Positions 13,351 through 26,626 of a DNA stretch of 64,000 bases are shown here, in pieces. The stretch is taken from positions 24,357,263 through 24,421,262 of the forward strand of contig CM072885.1 in the NCBI GenBank assembly GCA_037013685.1. The letters are read 5' to 3'. The notes beneath the pieces were generated by a model. That model saw only the letters and a program-made list of their open reading frames with translations. It was not told the origin of the DNA and made no database searches. This DNA is from Acridotheres tristis. Lineage: Eukaryota; Chordata; Aves; Passeriformes; Sturnidae. Each line of letters opens with the position of its first letter. Position 1 is the first letter of the stretch. Position numbers and translations under genes: made by a program.

Positions 13351-13354
13351 GAAT

Positions 13355-16300
13355 CCACAGTCAGCTACAGTTTTTGTCAGTACTGTAAATTAAGAAAGAA
13401 AAATTTGCTTTGTCTCCCTAAGAGCAGTTAAAATATTGTCTCAGGGTTACCATAGTTTCGCAGTCACTGTTAGGCTGCATTTTATGCTATTTCAGCTCTC
13501 CTCAGGACTAGGCGAGAAGTAGTGCTAATGCAGGAAAGGAGGTTGGGGCTCAAACAATGATGAGGGGTGCGGGAATTCTGCTTTTTCAGCAGCATTTTTT
13601 ATTTTAACTGTTTCATCAAACTGCAGCACAAATGATTTGTCTGAAGATCAAACAAAATAACAAGGAAATCAGCTCTCCTGATTCCAGAGACAGCCACTTA
13701 ATCATTTGGAACATCATTTTTCTCAGCAGGGGCAAGCACTGAACAGCAATATTCTCCTGGCTGCCCACTTGTGTTTTTCTGTGAGTACCTGTAACTCTCT
13801 CACCACTGCTGCAACGACAGCAACAGATTTGCAGAACCCAGGACAGTTCATATCATTGTACCTCACACTAGCTGCATAAGGATCCTTCACACCAGACCCC
13901 AATATGTTAAAGATTTTCCTCTCCCTCCAGTGTGGCTCATGGAAGCTCATCAACCAAGGCCTGCAAGACCATAGACAAAAAAAAAGGTGTTTAGCAGAGC
14001 TTAAAGCCATCCCAGAGGTGACAGCTGTGATAAATTAAGTCATTTGCAGCCACCCTACACAGGCATTCCTGTCACTGCGAGGTAGGATGCAGGGAGGTGC
14101 CTCAAGGACAGGAGAACCCACAGCTTTGTCACAGTGGATTAGCTCACCTTCAGCCAGATAGATTTGTACTTCCTAACCTCCACTGGGATTGCTTATTCCA
14201 GAATTGAAAGAGTTTATTGCTTGTTTATTTCATTGAAATACACATTTATCTTGGTTATTTCTATATTGAGCATTACTGGCTTGGGTGAGTGGTTCTCAAA
14301 CTTTTCTGTATAATCGAATCAGAAGAAAGTTTCATGACTTCATGTCAGCTGTAGATAAATTAATAGAATGTGGTCATTCTCAAAAAGAAGACAAGAGTCT
14401 GAAAGCGTAGAAAACCTGTGGAAAGTAGCACTTGGTAATTATTGCTCACTTATATACTGACAATTTTAAATATGCTTTTGCATTTTAGAAGGGCTGTTGT
14501 ACTTGCCTGCTTCAGGAAGAAACATTACAACTACTTTCCTGTGCATTTTGCAATACTATATTTCACAATGCTCTTTCAACTCAGCAGAATATAGTGGTTT
14601 CACAGTTCAAGATTAAATAACAGCACCATTTAGAAAGCAAATATTGAGCCAAAGAACTTCAAAGCTGCAACATTCACTAATTCAGCTTTCATGTATATAA
14701 AACTGTAACTACAATAAAAGAAAAAAGCTAAATGAAAAATCAGTTAATTAATTTGAAAATATTATAATTACTATCTCAAGTTATTGCAGCACAAAAAGTC
14801 ACCTGAACTTTCTCAACTTTTGTCTTACTATAATGAGTCAAAACTCTCTGCAGCAGAAACTACTGGACTGTGTGAACCTGAAATTTATTAGTGGATGCAT
14901 TGCAACAGACACTCATTGCTTTCCTTTCCTGTCAGGTTAAAACTCTCTCTTGCCCCAGTCATCAAGACATCTTTTCTGCAAGAATCACTTTGCTGTTTGT
15001 ATGTTTTTACTGAATTTTTGCAATGCAAACTCTGAATTACTTTCCTCTTTATTATGCTACCTGATAGTTTTCTGGTTTCCCTAATAACACTAAAAATATC
15101 CTGCTTTGCCCCCCTTATGTATTACCACTAGAGTTGTTTTCTGTAGCATCAACTTCCAATGCAATTTCCTCCAAAACTCATCAATTCCCAATATTAAGAG
15201 AGCAATAGTTTGGACTCAGCTACTTTGATAGCACAGCCACATGAACTGCACATGACCCTGCACACTTCAGCTTCTTGTTTTGTGTTTATTAAAAAGTTCT
15301 CCCCACCACTGGCTCCACTTTTTAACCACATTTTATTTTCCATCCAAGTATTATTTCTTGACATGCAAGCAGGACAAATTCAGAGTTCTTCAACTTGGCA
15401 GTAATATCCTGGGCAACTGCACCGCATAGGTTAACAGTGCTTAAACTCATGAGCATTTCCTCCTTTTGATCCTATCTTTCCAGAGGAAAATCATAACTGG
15501 CAAGGTCAAACCAAATCTTTTCAAGGAGAGTCTTGCTAAATAACTGTGAAACTGAGGGAGGCACAGATTTGCTAAGTTTATTTGTATGTTGGAGAACCAG
15601 AAATCAACAAAATTCTCTTTTTTCCTCTCTCTACATACTTCTTGTATGAGTCTGAATTCCTTTGCTGCAAAAATAACTTGTTGCAGGAACAACACTCATA
15701 GTTCAACTTTATCTATGCGAGAGCTAAATGCCGCAGATTACAAGAGTAAAACGATTTAACACCCTCCCTAATATTTTTCCCTAGTATTTCTCAAGTGAGG
15801 GAAGCACATCTCAAAAATAGAAAAGATCAAAGTTTTTGAGAAGAGCTGGCCTCCTGTAGACACTTGGCCTGGATATCAATGAAAACACCACCACATAGAA
15901 ACATTTGCCTCCTGACATGGTGGAAAATAGAGCAGATTGCTAACACATGAACCTTCGAGGTTGATTATCTCATATTTCTCTGATGTAGTCGCACAGCCTT
16001 GGGGAATCCAGCTATAAGATACTACCAGTACTGGAGTAGGTATCAAAATACCAGTAAGAACTGGAGTGACCGGAAATTTCCCAGGCAGAAATACAAATTC
16101 ATTTTTTCTGTTGTTTTTGTTTGTTGGTTGGTTGCTGTTCTTTCTTTTTCTGTTTTATTTTATCCATTTTTTGTAGTAAGGTTTCTTTTTTTTTGAGAGG
16201 GGAGGGTAGGAGGCTATTCGTTTTACATTTGGAAAGGAAGTGGCAGAATACCAAGGTTATTTTCATACCAGTTTTTCGTATTTCTTACCAGCTGCCTCTT

Positions 16301-18605
16301 AAACTCAAGTACAACCATTTAATTCCTCATGACAAAAAAGTGTTTGGATTAAATAGCCCTAAATTCTTCAGTTCTCAAGAGGAAATTCTTGTATGTTAGG
16401 TACCAATTGTGATAACAATGATGTCTGATGTGATCCATTTATGTAGCATTCAGCTGCTACAAAAACTTCATCACTTCTTATTCTTCCACTAACCCTGCCA
16501 GAGATATAAAGGATCAATTTTTAACCACAAAAATTTTATCCAAGTCCAGGAATCAGGGAAATTCCTGCCTCTTATTACCTGGTGATCAATGGTTCATGAG
16601 CAAGATGAATTATCCTCTCTCTTTCTTCCTAAAATGAAAGAACAGTAATTAAAGGGGAAAAAAAATCTACTTTTGTGTTGGATGCTACTCTGCCTGTTTA
16701 CAGATACAGAAGGTTCCCTGAGGCAACAAAGGATTATTCTATTTTAATCAAAGAACATACACAACATAACTCCCAGCTTTAAAAGAGCCAAAACAGAATA
16801 ATGAATTCATCTACCATTACAGGTAGATAAAATTTTGAATAGGGAAAAAGCTGAATTCCTCATTGTAACAGAAGAAACCCTGAAAAATAATCCCAACTGC
16901 TGATAACATATTAAAAAGTGACATTTCTTACTATTAACCTGTCAAAAAATATTGTGTAAGTTCAAAGCCTCTGCAAGACAAGGTTTGTATTTCCTCTTAG
17001 TCAATTACTTTACAAAGTTGAATCCCTGACTAGATAGTGCCTTTACAACTGCTGCACTTATACTAAATAAAACATAAAAAGAAACTTGCTACCATCTCAG
17101 TGTGCGTCCACAGTAAGATTTCTTAATGGGACTGCTGGCAAGAGTGACAAAGCTTTACACTGGGGGTTTTAGCCATTGGCTTCTTAACAGTGGGACACAG
17201 AATCTTTGAATAAACATTCCAACTCCTCAGAAAATCACTGAGAAGTGACTCATCCATGGGTGCATCTTAGCACACGTACCTACTACCTGGCGAAGGTTTG
17301 AAAATTTCCTTGGGGGAGATTCCCGTAGGATCCACTTCTTTATCTGCAGGAAGTTTTCACCAGACAGGTCAAACTCACGTAAGCTCTTTAAATCAGTGTT
17401 TCCTCACTTTGGTATGCTGTCCCTAGATAAAAAGAATAACAATCTGGTTGAAACCTTTTTATAAAAGGTAATAGCTTTCTGCCTAGATGGCCATGAAATT
17501 ATTGACGGGTTTTCCCAGTCACCAGTGCATCTGGAGGTCTACATTGTGTTGCAGATGCTCTCCAGAGTGAAAAGGCTTGCGTACGCAGCAGGCAGCTCTA
17601 CACTGACATGGGCCTCTGCTTCACAGCTAAGCTCCAGTGCAATAAAAGCAGCATTTTCCAGTCCAAATGGCTCAGGAGCAAGGGACACCTAAGATCTTCT
17701 GAAAAAAGAAAAAAGTGATAAAATCCAATTCACAGAGAACATCTATCTATCATCTATCATTTTGAAGCAGGAAGGCAATAAAAAACATGTTCAGCATGAA
17801 CAAGTATTACCAAACACTTAAGCTCCAAATATTTATAACAAAAGCCAATAATTTTAATTAATTATATCTCACAGATGCACAAAAAGATCTTATTCATTAA
17901 ATTACCAGGTGCTCAGGGAAACAGACTTGATTTGTCAAACACAAAACCTGAATGCAATACAACTTTCTTTGCTTTACCTCAACATGTACTGCCCTCCAAA
18001 GCCCTAGTCTGCAGCTCAGATTTTTATAAACTTGTCTTAAAATTGTTACTGAAAAGCATTTAATTTCCAATAGAAACTGTGAAGAAATCAGCCTGAAATA
18101 GAAACTGGTCTGTGAAAAACTATTCAATCGCTATGGGATCTTATGTTTTATCCTTCACTTGCGCGCCTTGTTCATTGCTGCAATATTTTAAAATCCTGCA
18201 AAGCCCAAGTCTAGAACCTCTTGGGCTCCTATGTTTGTCTTTTTACTCTTCTACACTGCAGATGGTCTTTTAAATCCTGATCTTTAATAAAAAAGGTCTG
18301 TTTCCGAGTCATCCTTCTATCAAAAAATCCCTCATCTTTGAGGCGTGCACTTGCCCAGCTGTATTCTGAATTATGCTATATCACAACTAACACGAACATT
18401 AGGCATCATTAGTTAGAAGGCCAACTACAGCATAAAGAGCTGCAGGATTGTAATATGTGATGTCTTCTATTTCTGCCAGCAGTATGATGTATTAACCATC
18501 AGCAGTTCAGTATGATAAATTCAGTACCTTGCAGGTTTCAGAAAATGATCTTCCCGCAAAGGTTGAAACAAAATGCATTCAATTTACATTATTCCTACCA
18601 ACCTG
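13355..18605. other. Intergenic, no gene seen
   Basis: AT-rich sequence. A minus frame at 13723-14010 (95 codons) has no domain I recognise. A short ATCT repeat lies at 17741-17760. Confidence 0.65.
14286..14345. mobile_element. Possible hAT terminal repeat remnant
   Basis: GAGTGGTTCTCAAACTTTTCT is close to the CAGTGGTTCTCAAACTTTT terminus of hAT elements. No partner terminus or duplication identified. Confidence 0.25.
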
Positions 18606-18611
18606 TCGCAT

Positions 18612-18698
18612 TACCATAGAACAACTTGGGTTGGAATGGACCTTAAAGATCTTCCAGTTCCAACCCCCTGCCAAGGGTAGGGACACCTTTCACTATAA
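18612..18698 (-). mobile_element. CR1 3' end fragment, reverse orientation
   Basis: CCATAGAACAACTTGGGTTGG, AATGGACCTTAAAGATCTTC and CAGTTCCAACCCCCTGCCAAG, then GGGTAGGGACACCTTTCACT: the reverse complement of the standard avian CR1 tail. Confidence 0.88.
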
Positions 18699-18969
18699 AT
18701 TAACAGAGGGGAAGTCAAAAGGGCTTCAAGAACTCCAACAACAGGCAAGTTAAACCACTTCTGTCACATCCACATTACTTCAGGGTAGCACCAAGGCATC
18801 ACTGACATTACAGTATCTTGCAACTACTTTGTCTCCTAGTAGCTTTCAGGAAAAACACCCCAAAAACCCCAAAGAAATAATGAGAAAGTAAATCATGGTA
18901 TTCCAAATCTGCAACTACTCTGAGCACTCCTGATGTGAAAAAAAGAAGTAAAACTGATCTTTTTAAAAA

Positions 18970-18987
18970 AGATATATATATATATCT
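18970..18987. repeat. (AT)n palindrome
   Basis: AGATATATATATATATCT, an 18-nt perfect palindrome made by a short AT microsatellite. Confidence 0.85.
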
Positions 18988-20005
18988 AAAGGTATAAACT
19001 ACTATTTATATTTAAAGAATATGCCTGTAGTAGAAAGGAGGTAAAATAGAGAAAACCTCTCATTTACTTAATTTCTCCTCAGTCCCTCCTCCTGTGTTTT
19101 TAATTCTTCCTTTCCTGTTACAGATGACAGCCTTAGACGGAGTTTTTTCTAGTAACATCTACTAAAAGTTCGCTGCCTACTTTCAAGACACCCATTAAAG
19201 AGGGAAAACTGTGACAGAGGTAAAGCACAGCTTTGGGAAGCTGTGCATTCAGGAGGGGCAGGTAAGGATGAGAAAATAGGAACAGGTGTCACAGGCCAGC
19301 TCTGGAGAAATGCTTTTGACAGAAAATCTTTTGAAACCACTCAGGGAGGTTTGGGCAGTAATTTATAGCACACTTCACTCTCTGTACGTCTCTCTCAACC
19401 TCACCTCTATTAATTAATTAAAAAAAAAAAAAATTCAATCTCAACCTCTGAGCTTTGTAAATTCAGAAAAAGGGAATTCTTGGAAAAAGGAAATTATTTT
19501 CTTCCCAAAGCAACTGTTAAATAAGTGCCAGTTACTTCTAAAAAAATTTTTTAAAGCCTAAAGAAAGAATGGCCAATATATATTCAGCTTTTTATAATGA
19601 GAACACAGCCTCAGAAGCACCTCCTTATTAAGTGTACAGGTTATGCAGCCTCATTGGTGTAGGCTGGGTCTATTTCCTTTCAAGTTACTGTTTAATATGG
19701 CTTTGTAAATATTAAAATGTATAGCTACCTTCAGCAACTTCATTAAGTTATAATTTTAGGTCTTGTTCTTGTATTTGAAGCCTCTGACACCAGAAATTTC
19801 CGTGTGCTTCCTCCACCTGTCTCATCTCTCTCTAAATGTGCTCTTTTGTGCTTGAGAACATTAATGACATTGACTGCAAATTGCACTGAAAAACCCTTTC
19901 AGGTGTATGAAGACCTAGAGATCATCCTCCCATCAGCTTACAGTTTAAGTGAACAAAAGAGAAAGAAGGAAATTAATAAGTACAGAGAAGTTTGTGCATA
20001 GTCAC

Positions 20006-20024
20006 AAAAAAAAAAAAAAAAAAA
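20006..20024. repeat. Poly(A) run (A19)
   Basis: A19 followed by AAAAAA-type repeats separated by G. No retrocopy recognised upstream. Confidence 0.9.
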
Positions 20025-21670
20025 GAAAAAAGAAAAATCTGCTGCTGCTGTATTGATCCCAGTTATAGTGGCAGCTTACCAATACCTCAAAAACTGTTCC
20101 AGACTTATCTACATGTAGATATTGGTACACGGTGCTGCACTAGCTTTCCATAGCAATTTGTCAAAAATACTGATGTGTGGTATCCTTCAGCACAAATGTT
20201 CTTGTATAACAGATGCACACAAATACAGGCTAAATTTCTTTGAGTGGGCCAAAATATTGTAGAAGAAAAATTTCTGTCGCAAAAGGTAAAATTATTGCCT
20301 TATGCAAAAGTGTAATGAAAAAAATCCTCCAAAAGTAGTGTTCCAAGACAAAGCCCACCAAAATGCTTATAAAGTAACAAGAATACTTTTGGAAAGAGTT
20401 CTGGAATGTAGAATCAAAATTTATTTGCCATAGATCTGGTTTGGTGGCTACACTGGCAATAACCAACCAACCAACAAAGCATTTTGTGTCAATCAAACAG
20501 ATCTGTTGGTTTTCCACTGCAAACAATACAAGAATAAATAAGAAGAATAATAAAAGAAAAAAAAATGGTAGCTGGACATGGTCACAAGATGCTGCTACTC
20601 AAATAAAAGGCTACAAATCTTAATTAAAAGTCTATTTCAAAAAGAAAGAGGAAGCACAATTTAACTTCCATGAAGAGTTACATACTTTTCAAGACTTTCC
20701 ACCTCCAAATACTTTTCAGACAAAAGAGTTGAAACATTAATCCAAACTAGAAATTTTTTACTTTGAGACAAAAGCTTTAGTTGAACAAACTGAATGTTCT
20801 TCCAAATGTAATGAGGAAATACATTCAATTCAAGGAAAAACAGTAAGAAACACATAGAAAGATGTTTCAGAGGTGAATTATTTAATATATGCACCGAACT
20901 TGAGCTCATTGGCCAAGAAACTATTTTTGAGACTGGGTTTTAGACCCTTCAAATTTATGTTCAGCTTGAGACAACTGAAATAAATTTTCCTTTAATGAAT
21001 TTTGATAAATGGATTGAGACATGCAGTCTGTTGTGGTTTTGGCACACAGTCCTTCCTCTTAACTGGAATGGCCATAAGATGAATCTCAGTGCCTGAAAGC
21101 CTCTACTCTTAATTTTGAAATGTTGCAAAATTATGTAGTAAAAAAGAACGGACCAAAAAGCACAAAAGAATCCTCTGTTCTGTGGCAGCCTGCAATGCAC
21201 CCAACCCTGAGACATTTAGGACGTGGGAGAATGGAGAGGTGCACTCAGGTGCTCTCCAAGAAGAGTGAAGACTTAAGAGACTCCAGGATTTCTGTTTAAA
21301 AGAAGGCTCTCCAAAACAACATTAGATCACAATAGCAAGCAATGGTATTTAAATGCAACACTTCTAGGTTTAAAATTTGAAAATACTGTTTTGACTGCAA
21401 AGATAGGGAGAGGAGCCTTGATGGTAAGAAAAAAAAAGTTCCTCCACCTCCCAAGCAGACAAAAATTCCATGGGTTTGAAGACTCTGAAGGCACTACATG
21501 CAATCAAGCGCTTTTTCAAATACTATCTAGGAAGTTTATGGCATAGCTTAAGAGTTGAAAGCTGTTCCCAGATGTTAGATCACAAGAAAAAAAAATTTGA
21601 GGAGAGCTCTGAGAGCATAGTTTTCTCTAAACTGAGAGAAACAATCAAGTGGTGCAATTGAAAAAATTAT

Positions 21671-21676
21671 TTTATT
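21671..21676 (-). terminator. MTPN: Candidate most distal MTPN poly(A) signal
   Basis: AATAAA within CCCAATAAAATAA on the minus strand, about 4.2 kb after the stop. The downstream minus strand has TTGATTGTTTCTCTC. Possible alternative end; weaker than the 23434 and 22312 sites. A further AATAAA is at 22118-22113 in an A/T-rich context. Confidence 0.3.
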
Positions 21677-22311
21677 GGGCCAACATCCTTTTGGAATGGA
21701 GCTGGGAAACCATTCTCTTTGAGAAGATTAGCCATAGATAGATAAATATTAGAAACTCTTTACCTGCATAGATGAATTTGATTTGCCAGTCACTGAGGAA
21801 TGCAAGTGAAAGAAATCTGCATTTTGAACAGAGAATATTTTCTCCTGTAGAAAAACTGCCCACTGAAAAAACCCTGAAGTCACACCATAAAACCCCACAA
21901 AACAAACAATCAATAATATGAAGACAAGGACTGAAGCCCACACACATCAGCTGCCACTGGCACCATTTGTACTGCTTTGGCATTTATAGTGAACACACGC
22001 TTGTTCTCGCCAATATTTGACTGAAAGGTTGTGCATACAGCAAGAGAAGTTCTGTAAACTTTTCAAAGTTTAGCAGAGAAAACCAGGAAAATTAAATTAA
22101 TTTTAATTTTTTTTTATTTATAGTTCTCCTACTTTAACACATCTTCCTGAACTTTTAAGTGTCTATTTTAAAATAAATCATATCAAACACTTCAGGCAAT
22201 TAAATTCAAATCTCTACCGACAAGCAAAGTTATAAAATGTTATAAAAGGAAGTTCTGACAAAGTTGCTGTAAAGATGTCACAAAAATAATGAATAAACAT
22301 TTCTATACAAT

Positions 22312-22317
22312 TTTATT
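22312..22317 (-). terminator. MTPN: Candidate distal MTPN poly(A) signal
   Basis: AATAAA on the minus strand, about 3.6 kb after the stop, followed within 30-50 nt by the U-rich stretch ATTATTTTTGTGAC. It gives an mRNA of about 4 kb, close to the size I recall for mammalian MTPN. Confidence 0.45.
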
Positions 22318-23433
22318 CATACTTCAGCTGCCATTTCTGTTAATAACTGTTTTCAATTTCTTTGATGAAGGAGAAAGCAAATTACTTCAGTCTTCAGAGG
22401 TAAGAGAAAAAACATTCCTCTCTCTACAGATTGTCTCTTAGAATTTAACATGAATAGAAGATTTTCAACCTTATGCATTACCATTTAAGCAGGAAAAGCA
22501 GACTACAAGACCACAAAAATTATCAAAATCCCTTTAAATAGATGTACTTTTTTAAAACCCCCCCAAAACAACCACAAATAACATTATATATTTAGTTTTC
22601 AAAGCAGCTTCCATTCCACTTTTCAGTCTTACAAGCAGCTAAACAGTTTAATCACTGTACATGTGAACTGGAACTTAGATGCCTTACAGGCAAATAAGAC
22701 CTTGTAGCCCAAGATTAAAAAAAAAAAACAGGAGCAGAAAGGGAAATGAAACTCCAAATTCTCATATCGCACAATTCAAGTTTATTCCATTCGTTCTTGC
22801 AACACAAACTTAAAAATACAGTATCATTTAGCATTCTGGTGTCTATGAACCATGATAACGATGAACCCAACTGTGTCAAAACAGTTAACAATGGTGAAAA
22901 AAGAAAGTCAAATATCAAAATGCACAGAGCACTAATTTTTCTTCTGTCACTGCGTAGAAAGATGATTGTTTATCCATTTACAAAATATAATTAAGACAAG
23001 TTCATTTTGAAATTTTGCATGCAACACTGCAATTGCTTGACCTAGGACACTCTATTCTTACCAGCCTCTTCTACAACTGTTATGTTCAGTTCCATTTAAC
23101 TATTCTACTCCTTTTCTTATTTGCTCCCTGTCAGAAAACGGGAGCAGAGGGTACAAAATCCAAAATATACTTAAATTTATAACTTATTCAGCACAAATTT
23201 CAAAGGAAAAGGTTTAAGAACAGAGTGGATTTCCAAGTATATGCAATTCCAGTCTGAAAACGCATTTAAATTCTGTTTATAGAATGAAAAATAATTTACA
23301 GTTTGATATTTTTATCTAGTTAGGACCTACTCAAAGATAGAGGAAGCCATCCATTATTTTTTCCACAAAATAGCTAACAAGAAAGAAACAAATAAACAAG
23401 CCCAGTCTCTAGACAATTATAAATGCATAAGCT

Positions 23434-23439
23434 TTTATT
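23434..23439 (-). terminator. MTPN: Candidate proximal MTPN poly(A) signal
   Basis: AATAAA on the minus strand, about 2.48 kb after the stop codon. Beyond the expected cleavage point (about 23.41 kb) the minus strand reads TTGTTTATTTGTTTCTTTC, a good U/GU-rich downstream element. This is the best-formed 3' end signal in the region, but use is inferred. Confidence 0.5.
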
Positions 23440-24095
23440 TTCGTTTTTTACTTTTTTTTCTTTTAAATCCTGGGCAAAATGATTAAACACCTGTTATTTA
23501 TGTAGTGCAAAAAGCAGAAAAGTATTTCTTCTTTATAAGCCAAACATTAAATTCCATCTTTTTAACTATCTCAAAAGGCAGCTTGGATATATATTACAGC
23601 CAAATTAACACCTGACTTACTGAAGTCTGTTTGCTTTTCTTTTTCCCCTCCAGGGTGAAGTAAGAAAAAATAAGGTGTCCCCATAACTGTAGAAAAAGGG
23701 AGGCAAAATTGCCTCAGTGAATCTCCAGAAGAGTTAGTACAAAGATGATGTTTCTTTGCTCACTTAAAGGGAAGGCCAGGAAAGAATACAGAAGGGAAAA
23801 AAAAAAAAAAATCAAAAAAACTCCAACAAAAATACAAAACCACTATGGCCAGACAACTTGACACTAATCAACACAAAAAACTTGAACAATCAAGCTCTCC
23901 AAGTAAAAACAGCTTACAGTTTTCTAGACTAGTATTTGAATAGCTAAGTATTTAATAGTATAATATCGAGGCAAATGGATGCCTAAGATTGTAACTTTCA
24001 TAGCTGAATAAAGAATTAAACCTATAGTCGGTGTTCACACTATTACAATGACATGACAATCCAGCACTGATCAGAGATAAGATTGAAGAGTCCTG

Positions 24096-24281
24096 TTATA
24101 AATAGTCATTAAAAGCTCTGTTCACCAAATATTCTTGTTCTTTTATCAGCAGTTCACTAATTGATTTATCACTGATTTCCAACCCTTCTGTTCTTCCTTG
24201 CCACCCATCTCCAAGAAATAGAGTAGTTGTACTGTACAGTTTGGGGCCAGAGTTGATTGTTTTCTCCATTGCTTTTCTCAT
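24096..24281 (-). other. 61-codon ORF inside the MTPN 3' UTR (unproven)
   Basis: An ATG-to-stop frame of 61 codons on the sense strand of the MTPN mRNA, about 1.6 kb after the MTPN stop. The product starts MRKAMEKTINSG and is rich in Glu, Ser and Leu, with no domain, signal peptide or membrane segment I recognise. Human MTPN transcripts are annotated with a second small product, LUZP6, from the 3' region; I see no convincing resemblance to it. Chance is the default explanation in a 3.6-kb UTR. Confidence 0.15.
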
Positions 24282-25918
24282 GGTATGTGTAGATGTAAAT
24301 CAGTTCCTGCTCTTGTTTTACAGTCTAAATGCAATGCTATTCATAGCTGAGACATTCAATCCTAATATGCAACATTATTCAAGTAAAACTAAGTCTCCAT
24401 TAAACATGAGTGGTAGTCACCAGTCTACTTCTATGTATCCTCTCAATTTCAACAGTGATATCAAAATAGTATCAGCTGCTTTTGTTTAAGAATTCAGCAT
24501 GAGACATTATATACATTTGTTATTCAGTACTGTGTTTGTTACCAGGAAGTTTGAAATCAGTATTCCAACAAAGAGGAAGATGTATAATTTATGGTAGAGA
24601 ACCTGTTACTCGGTTTTAGGTGAAGCAGGTGTCTAATGAAAATTTTCAGGATGAAAGCAAGAAGGTCAGGCATTCCTGAGGACCATAACATGTGACTGGA
24701 GTGCCTACAACATCATTAAATACCTTCCCATGAATGGTCACGACTGTCATACTTACTGCTAAAAGTCAATGGTTAATGTGGTATGGTCACACTGGGAACT
24801 TCCAGAACAAGCCTTATGCCTTAATGGAATTTAAGAGGTTCATCCATTTGACAATGAAACACTGATTTGAAGATACGCACAATTTACAAAATTCTGTGGT
24901 AGTTAGAGCAAGTTAAGACTTCTGCTTGTACATCTTCCTGCTTCTACATCTGAATTTAGAAAGGTTCCATGTTTACCAGAAAAGTTTCGCAACAATATTC
25001 ACGTAGCATGAATGTCTAAATAACTACTGCTCATTTTCCACATTTGCCTTGATTATCCTTGTGTACCAAACAACCTGGAGCTTTCACACGCGTCTAGGAA
25101 TTTTATGCTGATGTGGTGAGTAAAGAAATTTCATCTTACATTCCTTTTGGAAAAAAACTACAGTGAAATTTTGACCTCTCTCTCAAAAGCAGTTACTTAA
25201 AATTTCTGTCCTGGACTGGAACAAATATGGGATACAAAGATTTCAAATTCAAGTATCCAAAAGTACCTTGGCAGATATTATAGAGTGTAACACCACCATA
25301 CCTCAACTGGTCTTTCTTGATTTGCTCAAGAGTCAGAAAACATTAGTGTGACATCCAATTAATCAATATAAAGAACAGATCCAATAACTAGTATCAAAAG
25401 TCCTCAAAATTGCAACAGAAGCTTTAGGCAGAAGAAGAATTTAAGCTACCCACTGAGAGAGACGAGAGAAGAGCAACCCAGCCACCTACATTACTACACT
25501 TCAGATTATGGCAGACACTAAGAGCATGGGACTACTGTCTCCTTCACAATTAGTTTCAGGTACATAGCACAGTACTTCCATCTAAACGAAGTACTTCCAT
25601 CCAACTAGAAAAATCTTAGTACTAATCTAGGAGGCTTACAAGCTAAAAATTCAACATAGTCTGTCTTCCTTCTTCCACTTTCACTAGAAATGGGAAGAGA
25701 TTGTGCACTGGAAAGAAGTCCTATAGGGACACTGTTCATAATAGTTTTCAACCCTCTCCAACCAGATTATCTTCACTACAAGCCCCTAACTAGGCTGACT
25801 CATAAAGAATTTCCCTCACCCCAAAGTATTTAGCTGAAGAAGCTGGAAGATGCAAAGAGTGACAGACAGGCAGCAGTGTGAGGCCACAGAAGAGACATTT
25901 AAGATATCAGTCCATCTA

Positions 25919-26005
25919 TCACTGAAGAAGAGTCTTGATTGCCTGGTTGTCAGTGGCTTCAAATGCAGTTAGTCCATCTGGGCCTTTCACAGTCTTATCA
26001 GCACC
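25919..26005 (-). CDS. MTPN: MTPN coding exon 4, residues 91-118 and stop
   Basis: Last coding exon: 28 codons plus TGA at 25921-25919. It begins [17 protein letters not shown] and ends IKTLLQ, the C-terminal cap of the ankyrin stack. The acceptor is preceded by a good pyrimidine tract (TTGTCTTTCCAG), with AG at 26007-26006. Summed with the other exons the protein is 118 residues, the normal length of the family. Residue 115 is Thr, where I recall Ala in mammals. The exon continues without a splice signal into a long AT-rich 3' UTR. No breaks are seen, so the gene looks functional. Confidence 0.97.
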   Translation of the reverse strand, partial: GADKTVKGPDGLTAFEATDNQAIKTLLQ

Positions 26006-26626
26006 CTGGAAAGACAATGAGAAGGACTGTCAATTCATACAGCCAGGCTGCATCAGTACAAAGTGTCAAAAGTTACATACCTTGCATAATTATATGGATT
26101 ACATACAGCTTTTTACTGCAGTGCCTTGTATTTCATTCAGAAACCAGACAATATTTATGTACAGAACTTTTCAGCATGCAGCTAATCTGAGCTTCAAAAC
26201 TGTCATTTAAAAATAAGGAAAAAAGCCACGTAATTTTTGTTACACAGCAAGTTGCAAATCCAACAAATTATCAGTTAATCTTGGAAACAAATTATTGTTT
26301 TGTTTCCAGCAAATACTACTCTTACAGAAGCAAAAATTCAGTGTTACACAGTTCTACAAAATCTATGGTGCAAGAAGCTCTCACGTGCTAAATTAGACAT
26401 ATAATACCTGGAAGAGCTGATTTACTAACATATCATACTATATTCATTCGATATCATAAACGGCCACACTCATCAAGGATGGATCCTCCATTCTGAAAAA
26501 AAGTATCTATTGGTACATCAGAAAAACAACACCACAAAATCATTCCAAGTCCAAAACTGCTCAGGTTTGTTTTGAAAGAGTTATGTGTAGACCTAAAAGG
26601 CAACAAAACAGAACAGGGAAGCATCA

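Larger units (their letters stand above)
18700..21665. other. Intergenic, just downstream of MTPN
   Basis: AT-rich with several A-runs (19420-19433 and 20006-20024). No coding exon recognised. If the most distal poly(A) signal is used, the MTPN transcript ends at the upper edge of this block. Confidence 0.6.
22290..25918 (-). other. MTPN: MTPN 3' untranslated region (lower boundary approximate)
   Basis: The sequence following the MTPN stop on the minus strand is AT-rich, and I recognise no transposable element in it. A 3' UTR of roughly 2.5-3.6 kb fits the long 3' UTR known for mammalian MTPN mRNA. Several AATAAA hexamers occur, at 23439-23434, 22317-22312, 22118-22113 and 21676-21671. The end chosen here is just past the 22312 signal; the true end may be nearer 23.4 kb or 21.65 kb, or several may be used. 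An internal A15 run on the + strand (23797-23811) is poly(U) in the mRNA. Confidence 0.6.

Noticed and set aside
13723..14010. 95-codon minus-strand ORF
   Set aside because: No family resemblance and no splice or promoter context.
17741..17760. ATCT microsatellite
   Set aside because: Too short to be more than ordinary simple sequence.
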